Origin: Acidobacteriota bacterium
GTDB taxonomy: Bacteria; Acidobacteriota; Terriglobia; Bryobacterales; Bryobacteraceae
Direction of reading: 5' to 3'
DNA: 5,374 nt
NCBI GenBank assembly: GCA_947466555.1
Contig: CANIFK010000422.1
Coordinates: 1-5,374, forward strand
Positions 1 through 5,374 of the stretch are shown piece by piece. The notes beneath the pieces were generated by a model. It worked only from the letters and a program-made list of their open reading frames with translations, was not told the origin of the DNA and did not search any database. The position numbers and the translations under genes are program-made. Position 1 is the first letter of the stretch. Every line of letters starts with the position of its first letter.

Positions 1-1413
1 ATGCCCTGGGAGTTCGCCAACCGCCAGATCCCGCGCATGCGCCCCGGCAAGGACGGCATGGCCAGCGAACGCGCCCGCGGCCTCGGCGGCAAGTCACTCA
101 CCTGGAACGCCGTCGCCTGGCGCCAGTCCCAGCGCGACTTTAAAGGCAAGTCCATCGATGGCGCCGGTGAAGATTGGCCCATCGACTACGCCGACCTCGC
201 CCCCTGGTACGAGCGCATCGAACGCGAAGTTGGCGTCTGCGGCAACTACGACGGCCTGAAGGATCTCCCCGATGGCGTCTTCCTCCCGCCCGTCCCCTAC
301 AAGTGCTCCGACAAGCTGATAGATAAGGGCGCCCGTAAGCTCGGCTTGAAGACGATCCACGTCCGCAAAGCCACCCTCTCCCGCGCCAAGTTCGGCCGCC
401 CCGCCTGCCACTACTGCGGCAACTGCATGGCCGGCTGCGACGTCGTCGCCAAGTACAACTCCTACGACGTCCACATGGTCCCGGCCCTCAAAACCGGCAA
501 GCTCGAACTCATCCCCAACGCCGTCGTCCGCGAGGTCGTCGTCAACGCCGATAACAAGGTCACCGGCGTCAAATACCTCAACCGCGAAACCAAAGCCGAA
601 GGCGAAGTGCAAGGCAAAGCGGTGGTCATCAGCTGCGCCTGCGCCCAGTCCGTCGCGCTCATGCAGATGTCGAAATCGCGCCTCTATCCCGAAGGCCTCG
701 CCAACTCCAGCGGCCACCTGGGCAAGCACTTCATCCCCCATTTCACCGGCGGCGTGGAGGCCTTCCTGCATGGCCTGAAAGGCACGCCGCTCAAGGACGA
801 CGAAGGCTTCCTCGACCACGCCTACCTCCCCAGCTTCATGCACGAACGCAAGCGCGACTACGCCCGCAGCTTCGGTGCCCAGTTCGGCTACCAGAACCGC
901 CGCGGCGTCGGCTGGGCTCGCGAAATCCCCGGCATGGGCGCCGGCTACAAGCAGGCCGTCAAGGCCAACTACCCGTCCTTCGTCGTCTTCAGCCCCTACG
1001 GCGAGATGATCCCGAATCCCAAGTCCTTCCTCGATCTCGACTACGAAAAGAAGGACGAGTTCGGGCTGCCATCCGCTCGACGAAACCAGTTCTGGGGCCC
1101 GAACGACATGAAGATCTTCGTCGACATGCAGCGCTGGGCGACCGAGATCCTCACCGCCGCCGGCGCCGATATCCTGCAGGTTTACAAGGAGCCGCGGCCC
1201 AACCACGAGCTCGGCGGCGCCCGCATGGGGGCCGATCCCAAAACCAGCGTCGTCAACGCCAACTGCCAGACCCACGACATCAAGAACCTCTTCGTGGTCG
1301 ATGGCTCCGTCTTCCCCTCGGCGTCGGAGAAGAACCCGACGCACACCATCATGGCCTTGGCCGCGCGCCTCGCCGACCACATCGCCGACCGCGGCAAAAA
1401 GGGAGAACTATGA
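1..1413 (+). CDS. GMC-family FAD-dependent dehydrogenase, catalytic subunit (5'-partial)
   Basis: This is the C-terminal ~470 residues of a glucose-methanol-choline oxidoreductase of the gluconate/sugar dehydrogenase type. Such enzymes oxidise an alcohol or sugar with FAD and pass the electrons to a membrane carrier. Visible landmarks are RGLGGKSLTWN (about 26-36), typical of the GMC flavin-contact region; a cysteine cluster at C136, C139, C142 and C146; the C-terminal active-site stretch HELGGARMG with His402; and NPTHTIMALAAR (445-456), which supplies the second catalytic position. The N-terminal GxGxxG dinucleotide-binding motif is absent. Family members carry roughly 100 residues before the point where this sequence begins, so the ATG at position 1 is very probably internal and the gene is cut by the window edge. 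The stop overlaps the start of the next gene by 4 nt, so the two are translationally coupled and probably form one complex. The substrate cannot be told from sequence. Confidence 0.9.
   Translation: MPWEFANRQIPRMRPGKDGMASERARGLGGKSLTWNAVAWRQSQRDFKGKSIDGAGEDWPIDYADLAPWYERIEREVGVCGNYDGLKDLPDGVFLPPVPYKCSDKLIDKGARKLGLKTIHVRKATLSRAKFGRPACHYCGNCMAGCDVVAKYNSYDVHMVPALKTGKLELIPNAVVREVVVNADNKVTGVKYLNRETKAEGEVQGKAVVISCACAQSVALMQMSKSRLYPEGLANSSGHLGKHFIPHFTGGVEAFLHGLKGTPLKDDEGFLDHAYLPSFMHERKRDYARSFGAQFGYQNRRGVGWAREIPGMGAGYKQAVKANYPSFVVFSPYGEMIPNPKSFLDLDYEKKDEFGLPSARRNQFWGPNDMKIFVDMQRWATEILTAAGADILQVYKEPRPNHELGGARMGADPKTSVVNANCQTHDIKNLFVVDGSVFPSASEKNPTHTIMALAARLADHIADRGKKGEL
1400..1406 (+). promoter_or_regulatory. 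Shine-Dalgarno site for the small dehydrogenase subunit
   Basis: AGGGAGA lies just ahead of the ATG at 1410, inside the last codons of the GMC gene. It is a strong purine-rich ribosome-binding site and supports the ATGA start/stop overlap as the true start of the second gene. Confidence 0.65.
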
Positions 1414-1925
1414 GCAGCGAACGCCGCACTTCACTGAAAATCATCGGCACCATCGGCGCGACGTGCGCCTTCCCGTTCGCGGCCGATGAGCTCTACGCCC
1501 AGCAGGAGCACACGCACACCGAAGGCGTCACCGCCCAGCTCCCGGAGCCGAAGTACTTCTCAAAGGACGACTTCGCCCTGATCGCCAAAGTGGCCGAGCT
1601 GATCATCCCGACGACCGATACACCGGGCGCCATCACCGCTGGCGTGCCGGCCTACATCGACTTCGTCGTCAGCCGCAGCGAGCCGCAGAAGAAGCTCTTC
1701 ACCGTCGGCCTGGCGTGGCTCAAGAAGCACGACCTGAAGGCGCTCGAACCGCTCTGCGCCGCCGTCGACAAGGGGCAACTGAAAACCCCCGAGCAGCGCT
1801 GGTTCAAAGCCATGAAGTCCCTAACTGCGGACGGCTACTGGACGTCCAAGGTTGGCATGGCCCAAACACTCGGCTACAAGGGAGCCTCCATGCTCGCCGA
1901 ATACCCCGAGTGCCGGGAACACTAA
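1410..1925 (+). CDS. Gluconate 2-dehydrogenase subunit 3 family protein (Tat-exported small subunit)
   Basis: A 171-residue partner of the GMC dehydrogenase. Proteins of this family (the gamma subunit in heterotrimeric sugar dehydrogenases) act as the exported companion that carries the folded flavoprotein through the Tat pathway. The N-terminus ERRTSLK (4-10) is a twin-arginine motif followed by a modest hydrophobic stretch (about 11-24), with likely cleavage near residues 29-32. Family features follow: the acidic/aromatic lead DDFALIAKVAELIIPTTDTPGA (about 53-74), then AGVPAYIDFVV, a helical middle region, and the closing GYKGASML plus EYPECREH, close to the usual GY-x-G and G/E-C-x-H ending. 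Length is slightly short for the family but both ends are intact. The start is set by the ATGA overlap with the upstream gene and a good ribosome-binding site. No transmembrane anchor or cytochrome partner is visible downstream; any such subunit would have to be upstream or elsewhere. Confidence 0.85.
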   Translation: MSSERRTSLKIIGTIGATCAFPFAADELYAQQEHTHTEGVTAQLPEPKYFSKDDFALIAKVAELIIPTTDTPGAITAGVPAYIDFVVSRSEPQKKLFTVGLAWLKKHDLKALEPLCAAVDKGQLKTPEQRWFKAMKSLTADGYWTSKVGMAQTLGYKGASMLAEYPECREH

Positions 1926-2324
1926 AGCGCGTCCACGCAGCTCAATCGCTCCGCCACCGTCAGGGATGCTTCCACCGAATTCAGGTGGATCACATCGTTC
2001 TCTCCGGTGTACGCCAGGATCTCCCAGCTTCCGTCCGCCAGCCGCCGGTAACGCTCCACGATCAGGAACTCGCGAAGCGAATGCAGTTGACGGTACAGCC
2101 TTCGCCTATTCGGCTGGTCAAAGTTCCGGGTTGAAGGGGACAGGAGCTCGGCGATGACCTTCGGGTTGGTGATCGTATCCTTCCGGGCGTCCGTGTACTC
2201 CGGCTTCCCGCAAACCACGGTGACGTCGGGATCGCTGATGAAGCCCTGGTCCTTTCGGGGCCTTTCGCGGAGTGCCACTTATGTTGGCGCAGATCAATGC
2301 GTGGCGCGGCGACCATCTCGCCAT
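1922..2324 (-). pseudogene. Uma2/DUF820-family nuclease-fold gene, truncated and frameshifted remnant
   Basis: Two reading frames together match a Uma2-family (DUF820, PD-(D/E)XK fold) protein. From 2324 one frame reads MARWSPRHALICANISGTP, close to the family's MAGGSPRH-LI-NI region, which normally follows about 35-40 residues that are missing here. The match then moves to another frame, open from a GTG at 2278 for 118 residues: PDVTVVCG (the PD metal-binding Asp, D18), AELLSPST (the E-x-x-S-P-S-T motif, E44), SLREFLIVE and a complete C-terminal end. About 15-20 residues normally found before PDV are lost, and the Lys usually following SPST appears as Arg in QPNRRR. A TAA directly precedes the GTG and no ribosome-binding site is visible, so translation of the 118-residue part is doubtful. 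The family is common and often multicopy in cyanobacteria, Acidobacteriota and similar genomes; its cellular role is not settled. The remnant starts 3 bp after the stop of the glycosyltransferase-like gene. Annotation as a small intact CDS (1922-2278) is the alternative. Confidence 0.75.
2251..2270. repeat. 10-bp imperfect tandem repeat inside the Uma2 remnant
   Basis: CCTTTCGGGG is followed at once by CCTTTCGCGG (9 of 10 identical). It sits where the Uma2 reading frame changes. Removing one copy joins the upstream and downstream frames, because a 10-bp unit shifts the frame by one. Confidence 0.7.
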
Positions 2325-2326
2325 GC

Positions 2327-3475
2327 CTAAAGGATCGCTGATTTTATCGCTGGCCAGGTGTCTTCGCCGGGGAGCACGACGCGGGAGAAACCGGGGCCGT
2401 CGGGGCGCCAGCGGGCTAGGAATCGCTCGCCGGAAAAGCCGTTGAACACGGTCACTCGGGGGACGCCGCAGGCGGCGGCGACGTGCTGGCCGGCGGAGTC
2501 GTAACCGACATACAGCCGGCTTCGTCCGATGGCGGCGGCGAAGGGGGCGAAGCTGCCGGACCATAGGATCAGTGCTCCGCGGCACTTGGCCTCGAGCGCG
2601 GCGGCGCGGTCGGCTTCGGCTGTGCCTGGGGCACCGGAGTCCAACAGTACGCTCAGGCCACGGTCCAGCAGGCCCTGGATCAGGTCCTGTTCGAAGGTGT
2701 CGGAGACTCGCTTGGCCGGGTTCTCGCCCACTCCAAAACTCACGGCCACATCGGCTCGCGGGACCCAGTCGGGGGCGGGTGGCTGGATCCACGGGCGGGC
2801 TTCGATGCCCCATATCGAACCGACGAACGAACCCGCCAACGATACCAGTGAGTCCGACGGCCCGCCCACCCCGCGGCTCTCGAAGAAGAGGGTTCGTTCC
2901 ACTTCGGCCAAGGGCAGGAGGCCCAGTTGGGAGAGGCGCGAATCGGGGTCGATCACCAACGTGCCGGGGTCGGATAACAACGGCGCCAACTCCATGCCGG
3001 CGCGCAGACGGTCGGCTAGGGCCGCTCCGCGGCCGTAGCGGACTTCGAGCAGCGACAGCCGCTCATTGCCGGAGAAGAGCTCGAAGTTCTTGGGTGGGCC
3101 AGCGAATACGATCTCCGCCTTGGGCCAGCGATTCATGGCTCCGGCCAGGAAGGTGGAGGTGATGGCCACATCGGCGCCCAGCGTCACGCGGGAGAGAACC
3201 ACGACGCGCGATGGCTCAAACGACGGGCGGGAGGCGCGCAGGGCTTCGTAGCGCTCCGTCAGGAACGCTGCGGAGAACGACGGCATGGCTCGCTCCATGA
3301 GCCGGGAGAAGACGTCGACGTAGGCGGGAATGAGTGCCGGGTCGAAGGCGTCCGAGAGCGGCTCGATTACGCCGCTGAATAGCTCCGCCGCGGGCAGGGA
3401 AGCCAGCGCGTCGATCGACTCGACGCGGCCTCCCGCCCGCAGCAGGGCCAGAACCTCAGCCGAGGTATTTGCCAA
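2327..3475 (-). CDS. Glycosyltransferase family 9 (heptosyltransferase-like) protein
   Basis: A 382-residue protein whose C-terminal ~290 residues have the two-Rossmann layout of GT9 (ADP-heptose:LPS heptosyltransferase-like) enzymes, which transfer a sugar from a nucleotide donor. The first Rossmann strand is RVVVLSRVTLGADVAITS (about 90-107), with D102 near the place of the family's catalytic Asp. The donor-side signature is LYVGYDSAGQHVAAACGVPRV (about 321-341), matching the usual F-V-G-x-D-S-G-x-x-H-x-A-A-x-x-G-x-P. Residues 1-88 form an extra, mostly helical-looking N-terminal region not normal for GT9. No signal peptide or membrane segment is seen. The start is a TTG at 3475 that overlaps mtnP by 20 nt; GGAG seven bases upstream supports it. 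In-frame ATGs at residues 60 and 64 are the alternatives and would remove most of the extension. The last codons end three bases before the Uma2 remnant. The acceptor is unknown; divergence from classical WaaC/WaaF argues against naming it. Confidence 0.75.
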   Translation of the reverse strand: MANTSAEVLALLRAGGRVESIDALASLPAAELFSGVIEPLSDAFDPALIPAYVDVFSRLMERAMPSFSAAFLTERYEALRASRPSFEPSRVVVLSRVTLGADVAITSTFLAGAMNRWPKAEIVFAGPPKNFELFSGNERLSLLEVRYGRGAALADRLRAGMELAPLLSDPGTLVIDPDSRLSQLGLLPLAEVERTLFFESRGVGGPSDSLVSLAGSFVGSIWGIEARPWIQPPAPDWVPRADVAVSFGVGENPAKRVSDTFEQDLIQGLLDRGLSVLLDSGAPGTAEADRAAALEAKCRGALILWSGSFAPFAAAIGRSRLYVGYDSAGQHVAAACGVPRVTVFNGFSGERFLARWRPDGPGFSRVVLPGEDTWPAIKSAIL

Positions 3476-4325
3476 CGATCAGCTCCAGCTTCGCCTTGGT
3501 CGCCGCCGGGACGGTGGACCGGTCGGTCAGAATCGCGTGGGCCAGCGCGGAGCCGCATTTGCAGTTCCGGGTCTCCGGCGCCGCGGCCACGGCTTCGGCC
3601 ACCAGGCGCGCCGCGTTATCGGCGTTGGTGTGCAGCACGTGGATGATCTGCTCTACGGTGACGGCGTCGTGATCGGGATGCCAGCAGTCGTAATCGGTGA
3701 CCATGGCGACGGTGGTGTAGCAGATCTCCGCTTCGCGGGCGAGCTTGGCTTCCTGCAGGTTCGTCATGCCGATGACGTCCATGCCCCAGGAGCGGTAGAC
3801 GTTGCTTTCGGCGACGGTGGAGAAGGCCGGGCCTTCCATGCAGAGATACGTTCCGCCGAGCTTGGCGGTGATCCCGGCGGCGTCGGCCGCCTGCTTCACC
3901 AGCGGACCCATTTCCGAACAGACCGGGTGGGCCATGGAGACGTGCGCGACGAGCCCTTCGCCGAAGAAGGTCGACACGCGGCCGGCGGTGCGATCGAAGA
4001 ACTGATCGGCCACCACGAAATCGGTGGGCTTGTGTTCTTCCTTCAAGGAGCCGACGGCGCTGAGCGAGATGATCCGCTCCACACCCAGCATCTTCATGCC
4101 GTAGATGTTGGCGCGGAAGTTCAGTTCGCTGGGCGAGATGCGGTGGCCGCGGCTATGGCGGGGCAGGAAGGCCACGTCCTTACCGGCCAGCTTGCCGACG
4201 ATGTAGGCGTCGGAAGGATCGCCAAACGGCGTCTGTAGCCGGACCTCGCTTTTCTCAGTAAAGCCCGGCATGTTGTACAGGCCGCTGCCGCCAATAATTC
4301 CGATTTTTGCGTTAGGGGTGCTCAT
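3456..4325 (-). CDS. mtnP: S-methyl-5'-thioadenosine phosphorylase
   Basis: Cleaves 5'-methylthioadenosine (a by-product of polyamine and related synthesis) with phosphate to adenine and 5-methylthioribose-1-phosphate, the first phosphorolytic step of methionine salvage; cytosolic, normally trimeric. The 289 residues cover the full MTAP length. Motifs in order: GGSGLY (12-17, phosphate loop); PRHSRGHRISPSE (from 55) running into NFRANIYGMK; SAVGSL (89-94); MEGPAFST (163-170); GMTN (186-189, substrate Met); and TDYDCWH (210-216). D211 and D213 in the last motif correspond to the residues that read the 6-amino group, favouring methylthioadenosine over 6-oxopurine nucleosides, where PNP enzymes carry Asn. 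The ATG at 4325 is preferred, giving MSTPNAKIGIIGG; a TTG two codons upstream (4331) is possible. The start overlaps the fused upstream gene by 14 nt, and its weak GGAA ribosome-binding site lies in that gene. A C-terminal CKCGSALAHAI segment is conserved in many bacterial members. Confidence 0.93.
   Translation of the reverse strand: MSTPNAKIGIIGGSGLYNMPGFTEKSEVRLQTPFGDPSDAYIVGKLAGKDVAFLPRHSRGHRISPSELNFRANIYGMKMLGVERIISLSAVGSLKEEHKPTDFVVADQFFDRTAGRVSTFFGEGLVAHVSMAHPVCSEMGPLVKQAADAAGITAKLGGTYLCMEGPAFSTVAESNVYRSWGMDVIGMTNLQEAKLAREAEICYTTVAMVTDYDCWHPDHDAVTVEQIIHVLHTNADNAARLVAEAVAAAPETRNCKCGSALAHAILTDRSTVPAATKAKLELIVGKYLG
3483..3486 (-). promoter_or_regulatory. Shine-Dalgarno site for the GT9-like gene
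   Basis: GGAG on the minus strand, 7 nt before the TTG at 3475, inside the Leu-Glu-Leu-Ile codons of mtnP. Good spacing favours the TTG over later ATG starts. Confidence 0.5.
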
Positions 4326-5370
4326 GGGCAATCAGTTCCAGCAACACGCCGCCCGCCGAGGCCGGATGTACAAACACATACCGGTGGCCGCCTGCGCCGA
4401 TGCGCGGTTCGCTCAACAGCCGTGCGCCAGAATCCTTCAGTGTAGCAATGGTACCCGCGAAGTCCGGCACGCGCAGCGCCATATGGTGAATTCCGGTGCC
4501 GCGTTTGGCGATGAATTTGGCGATGGTCGATTCCGGAGTCATGGCTTCCAACAGTTCGATGCGCGATTCGCCGGCGTCTAGCATGGCTACGTGGACGCCT
4601 TCGTGGGCTACGGTTTCGCGATGCACGACCCGCATGCCGAGGCCGCCCACGTAGAAGCGGAGCGACTCTTCGATGCTCTCGACGGCGATGCCCAGATGGT
4701 CCACCGCAAACCCGGCCAGCGCGGCCGGGCGTTCGCGGCGGGAGACGGAGCGGATCAGCGCCAGGGCTTCGGCGGCGCCGGCGCCGTCTTTCGCCACCAT
4801 GCGGGCAACGGGCAGGCCGGTTCCTTCGTGGAGTTCGCGTTCGGCACGGTCGGCGCCGGGGAGGTCGGCTTTGTTCAGGATTAATACGTCGGCGGCTTCG
4901 AGGAGCCCGGCTTTTTCGGCTTGCACCGAATCGCCGCCGGCGGGGGTGACGACGACGACGGTGACGTCGGCCAATGACGCCACGTCCATTTCTTCCTGGC
5001 CGACGCCGACGGTTTCGACGAGCACAACCGGGTAGCTATGGGCGGCCAGCAGGGACAGGACATCCCGCATGCGCGGGGCCAAGCCCCCGCCGTGGCCGCG
5101 GCTGGCCATGGAGCGGAAGAAGACGTTGGGTCCTGCGTTGGTCATGCGGACGCGATCGCCGAGGAGGGCGCCGCCGGTGAAGGGGGAGGAGGGGTCGACG
5201 GCGAGGACGGCGACGGGTCCTTCGATCACTCCCAGGAAGGCGTCGATGACGGTGGATTTGCCGGCTCCCGGCGGGCCGGTAATGCCGATGACCAAAGCCG
5301 GCCGAGCCGCGGCTGGCGACGCGCCGCCCCGCTCCAGGGCGGAGATGGCCCGCGCAAGATCCCGGCTCAT
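4312..5370 (-). CDS. MeaB/ArgK-type GTPase fused to methylmalonyl-CoA epimerase
   Basis: One 352-residue reading frame with two enzymes. Residues about 1-215 are a MeaB/ArgK G3E-type P-loop GTPase, the chaperone that guards and reloads B12-dependent methylmalonyl-CoA mutase: Walker A GPPGAGKST (32-40), AVDPSSPFTGGALLGDRVRM (57-76), RSMASRGHGGGLA (86-98), VLVETVGVGQEE (116-127) and the guanine-specificity NKAD (166-169). Residues about 221-352 are a complete methylmalonyl-CoA epimerase of the VOC fold, which interconverts the 2S and 2R epimers: DHLGIAV with H225, IELLEAMTPEST with E272, GIHHMALRV with H295/H296, GTGG-like GAGGHR, and VLLELI with E345. These fit the four expected metal-ligand positions. 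The usual C-terminal dimerisation arm of MeaB is missing and a short linker (about 208-220) joins the parts. The ATG at 5370 is only 4 bp from the window edge and the frame stays open, so a start further upstream cannot be excluded. It is the first visible gene of the overlapping minus-strand group; a mutase gene may precede it. Confidence 0.88.
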   Translation of the reverse strand: MSRDLARAISALERGGASPAAARPALVIGITGPPGAGKSTVIDAFLGVIEGPVAVLAVDPSSPFTGGALLGDRVRMTNAGPNVFFRSMASRGHGGGLAPRMRDVLSLLAAHSYPVVLVETVGVGQEEMDVASLADVTVVVVTPAGGDSVQAEKAGLLEAADVLILNKADLPGADRAERELHEGTGLPVARMVAKDGAGAAEALALIRSVSRRERPAALAGFAVDHLGIAVESIEESLRFYVGGLGMRVVHRETVAHEGVHVAMLDAGESRIELLEAMTPESTIAKFIAKRGTGIHHMALRVPDFAGTIATLKDSGARLLSEPRIGAGGHRYVFVHPASAGGVLLELIAHEHP

Positions 5371-5374
5371 TGCG

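Noticed and set aside
94..1380. A 428-codon open frame antisense to the GMC gene
   Set aside because: Its protein is low-complexity (long runs of Val, Gly, Ala, Asp, Glu) with no recognisable domain. It is a by-product of the strong C-ending codon bias of the GMC gene on the other strand.
1926..2330. Possible insertion sequence or attachment site around the Uma2 remnant
   Set aside because: No terminal inverted repeats, target duplication or transposase/integrase fragment could be seen. Gene decay explains the region better.
2325..2353. Possible terminator after the GT9-like gene (two AGCGAT copies around AAAATC)
   Set aside because: The copies are direct, not a stable inverted repeat. They are explained by the codons for the final Ala-Ile-Lys-Ser-Ala-Ile residues, and no T-run follows on the minus strand.
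2118..2813. A 231-codon minus-strand frame overlapping the GT9-like gene
   Set aside because: Most of it is an Arg/Pro-rich shadow of the GT9-like gene. Only its last part, from 2324, carries real Uma2-like sequence, and that is included in the pseudogene.
3330..4238. A 302-codon open frame antisense to mtnP and the end of the GT9-like gene
   Set aside because: The opposite strand encodes an unmistakable MTA phosphorylase with all motifs. The antisense product is Gly/Asp/His/Arg-rich and matches no family I know.
4945..4970. Simple-sequence run of GAC/GACG units
   Set aside because: It encodes the hydrophobic Val-rich strand (VTVVVVTP) of the GTPase, so it is explained by coding and not a separate repeat element.

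Overview
The window is high-GC bacterial DNA, densely packed, with two gene groups that face each other. The gene set (a GMC oxidoreductase with a gluconate 2-dehydrogenase subunit 3-type partner, a methylmalonyl-CoA module, an MTA phosphorylase, and a decayed Uma2-family gene) and the GC-rich codon use resemble a soil Acidobacteriota genome of the Solibacter/Bryobacter type. That assignment is inference from gene content; no marker gene is present to prove it.

Left side, plus strand (1-1925): the 3' part of a GMC-family flavoprotein dehydrogenase gene, whose FAD-binding N-terminus lies outside the window, is joined by a 4-nt ATGA overlap to a small Tat-signal-bearing subunit of the gluconate 2-dehydrogenase subunit 3 family. 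Together they look like a periplasmic dehydrogenase that oxidises a sugar or other alcohol and passes electrons to a membrane acceptor. The catalytic subunit has a C-x2-C-x2-C-x3-C cluster that may hold an iron-sulfur centre.

Middle (1922-2326): a broken Uma2/DUF820 (PD-(D/E)XK nuclease-fold) gene on the minus strand. It lacks its N-terminus, has lost a block before the PDV motif and is frameshifted next to a 10-bp tandem repeat. Its stop codon overlaps the stop codon of the plus-strand gene.

Right side, minus strand (5370 down to 2327): three genes that overlap head to tail, almost certainly one transcript. The first is a single polypeptide combining a MeaB/ArgK-type G domain with a complete methylmalonyl-CoA epimerase (VOC) domain. 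The second is MTA phosphorylase (mtnP). The third is a GT9/heptosyltransferase-like protein with an unusual N-terminal extension. At both junctions the ribosome-binding site of the next gene lies inside a Leu-Glu-Leu-Ile codon run near the end of the previous one. The fused first gene links epimerisation of methylmalonyl-CoA with chaperoning of the B12-dependent mutase. The mutase gene itself is not in the window and may lie beyond the right edge.

No RNA gene, CRISPR array, intact mobile element, convincing promoter or rho-independent terminator was seen. The promoters of both gene groups must lie outside the window. The most notable item is the MeaB-epimerase fusion.
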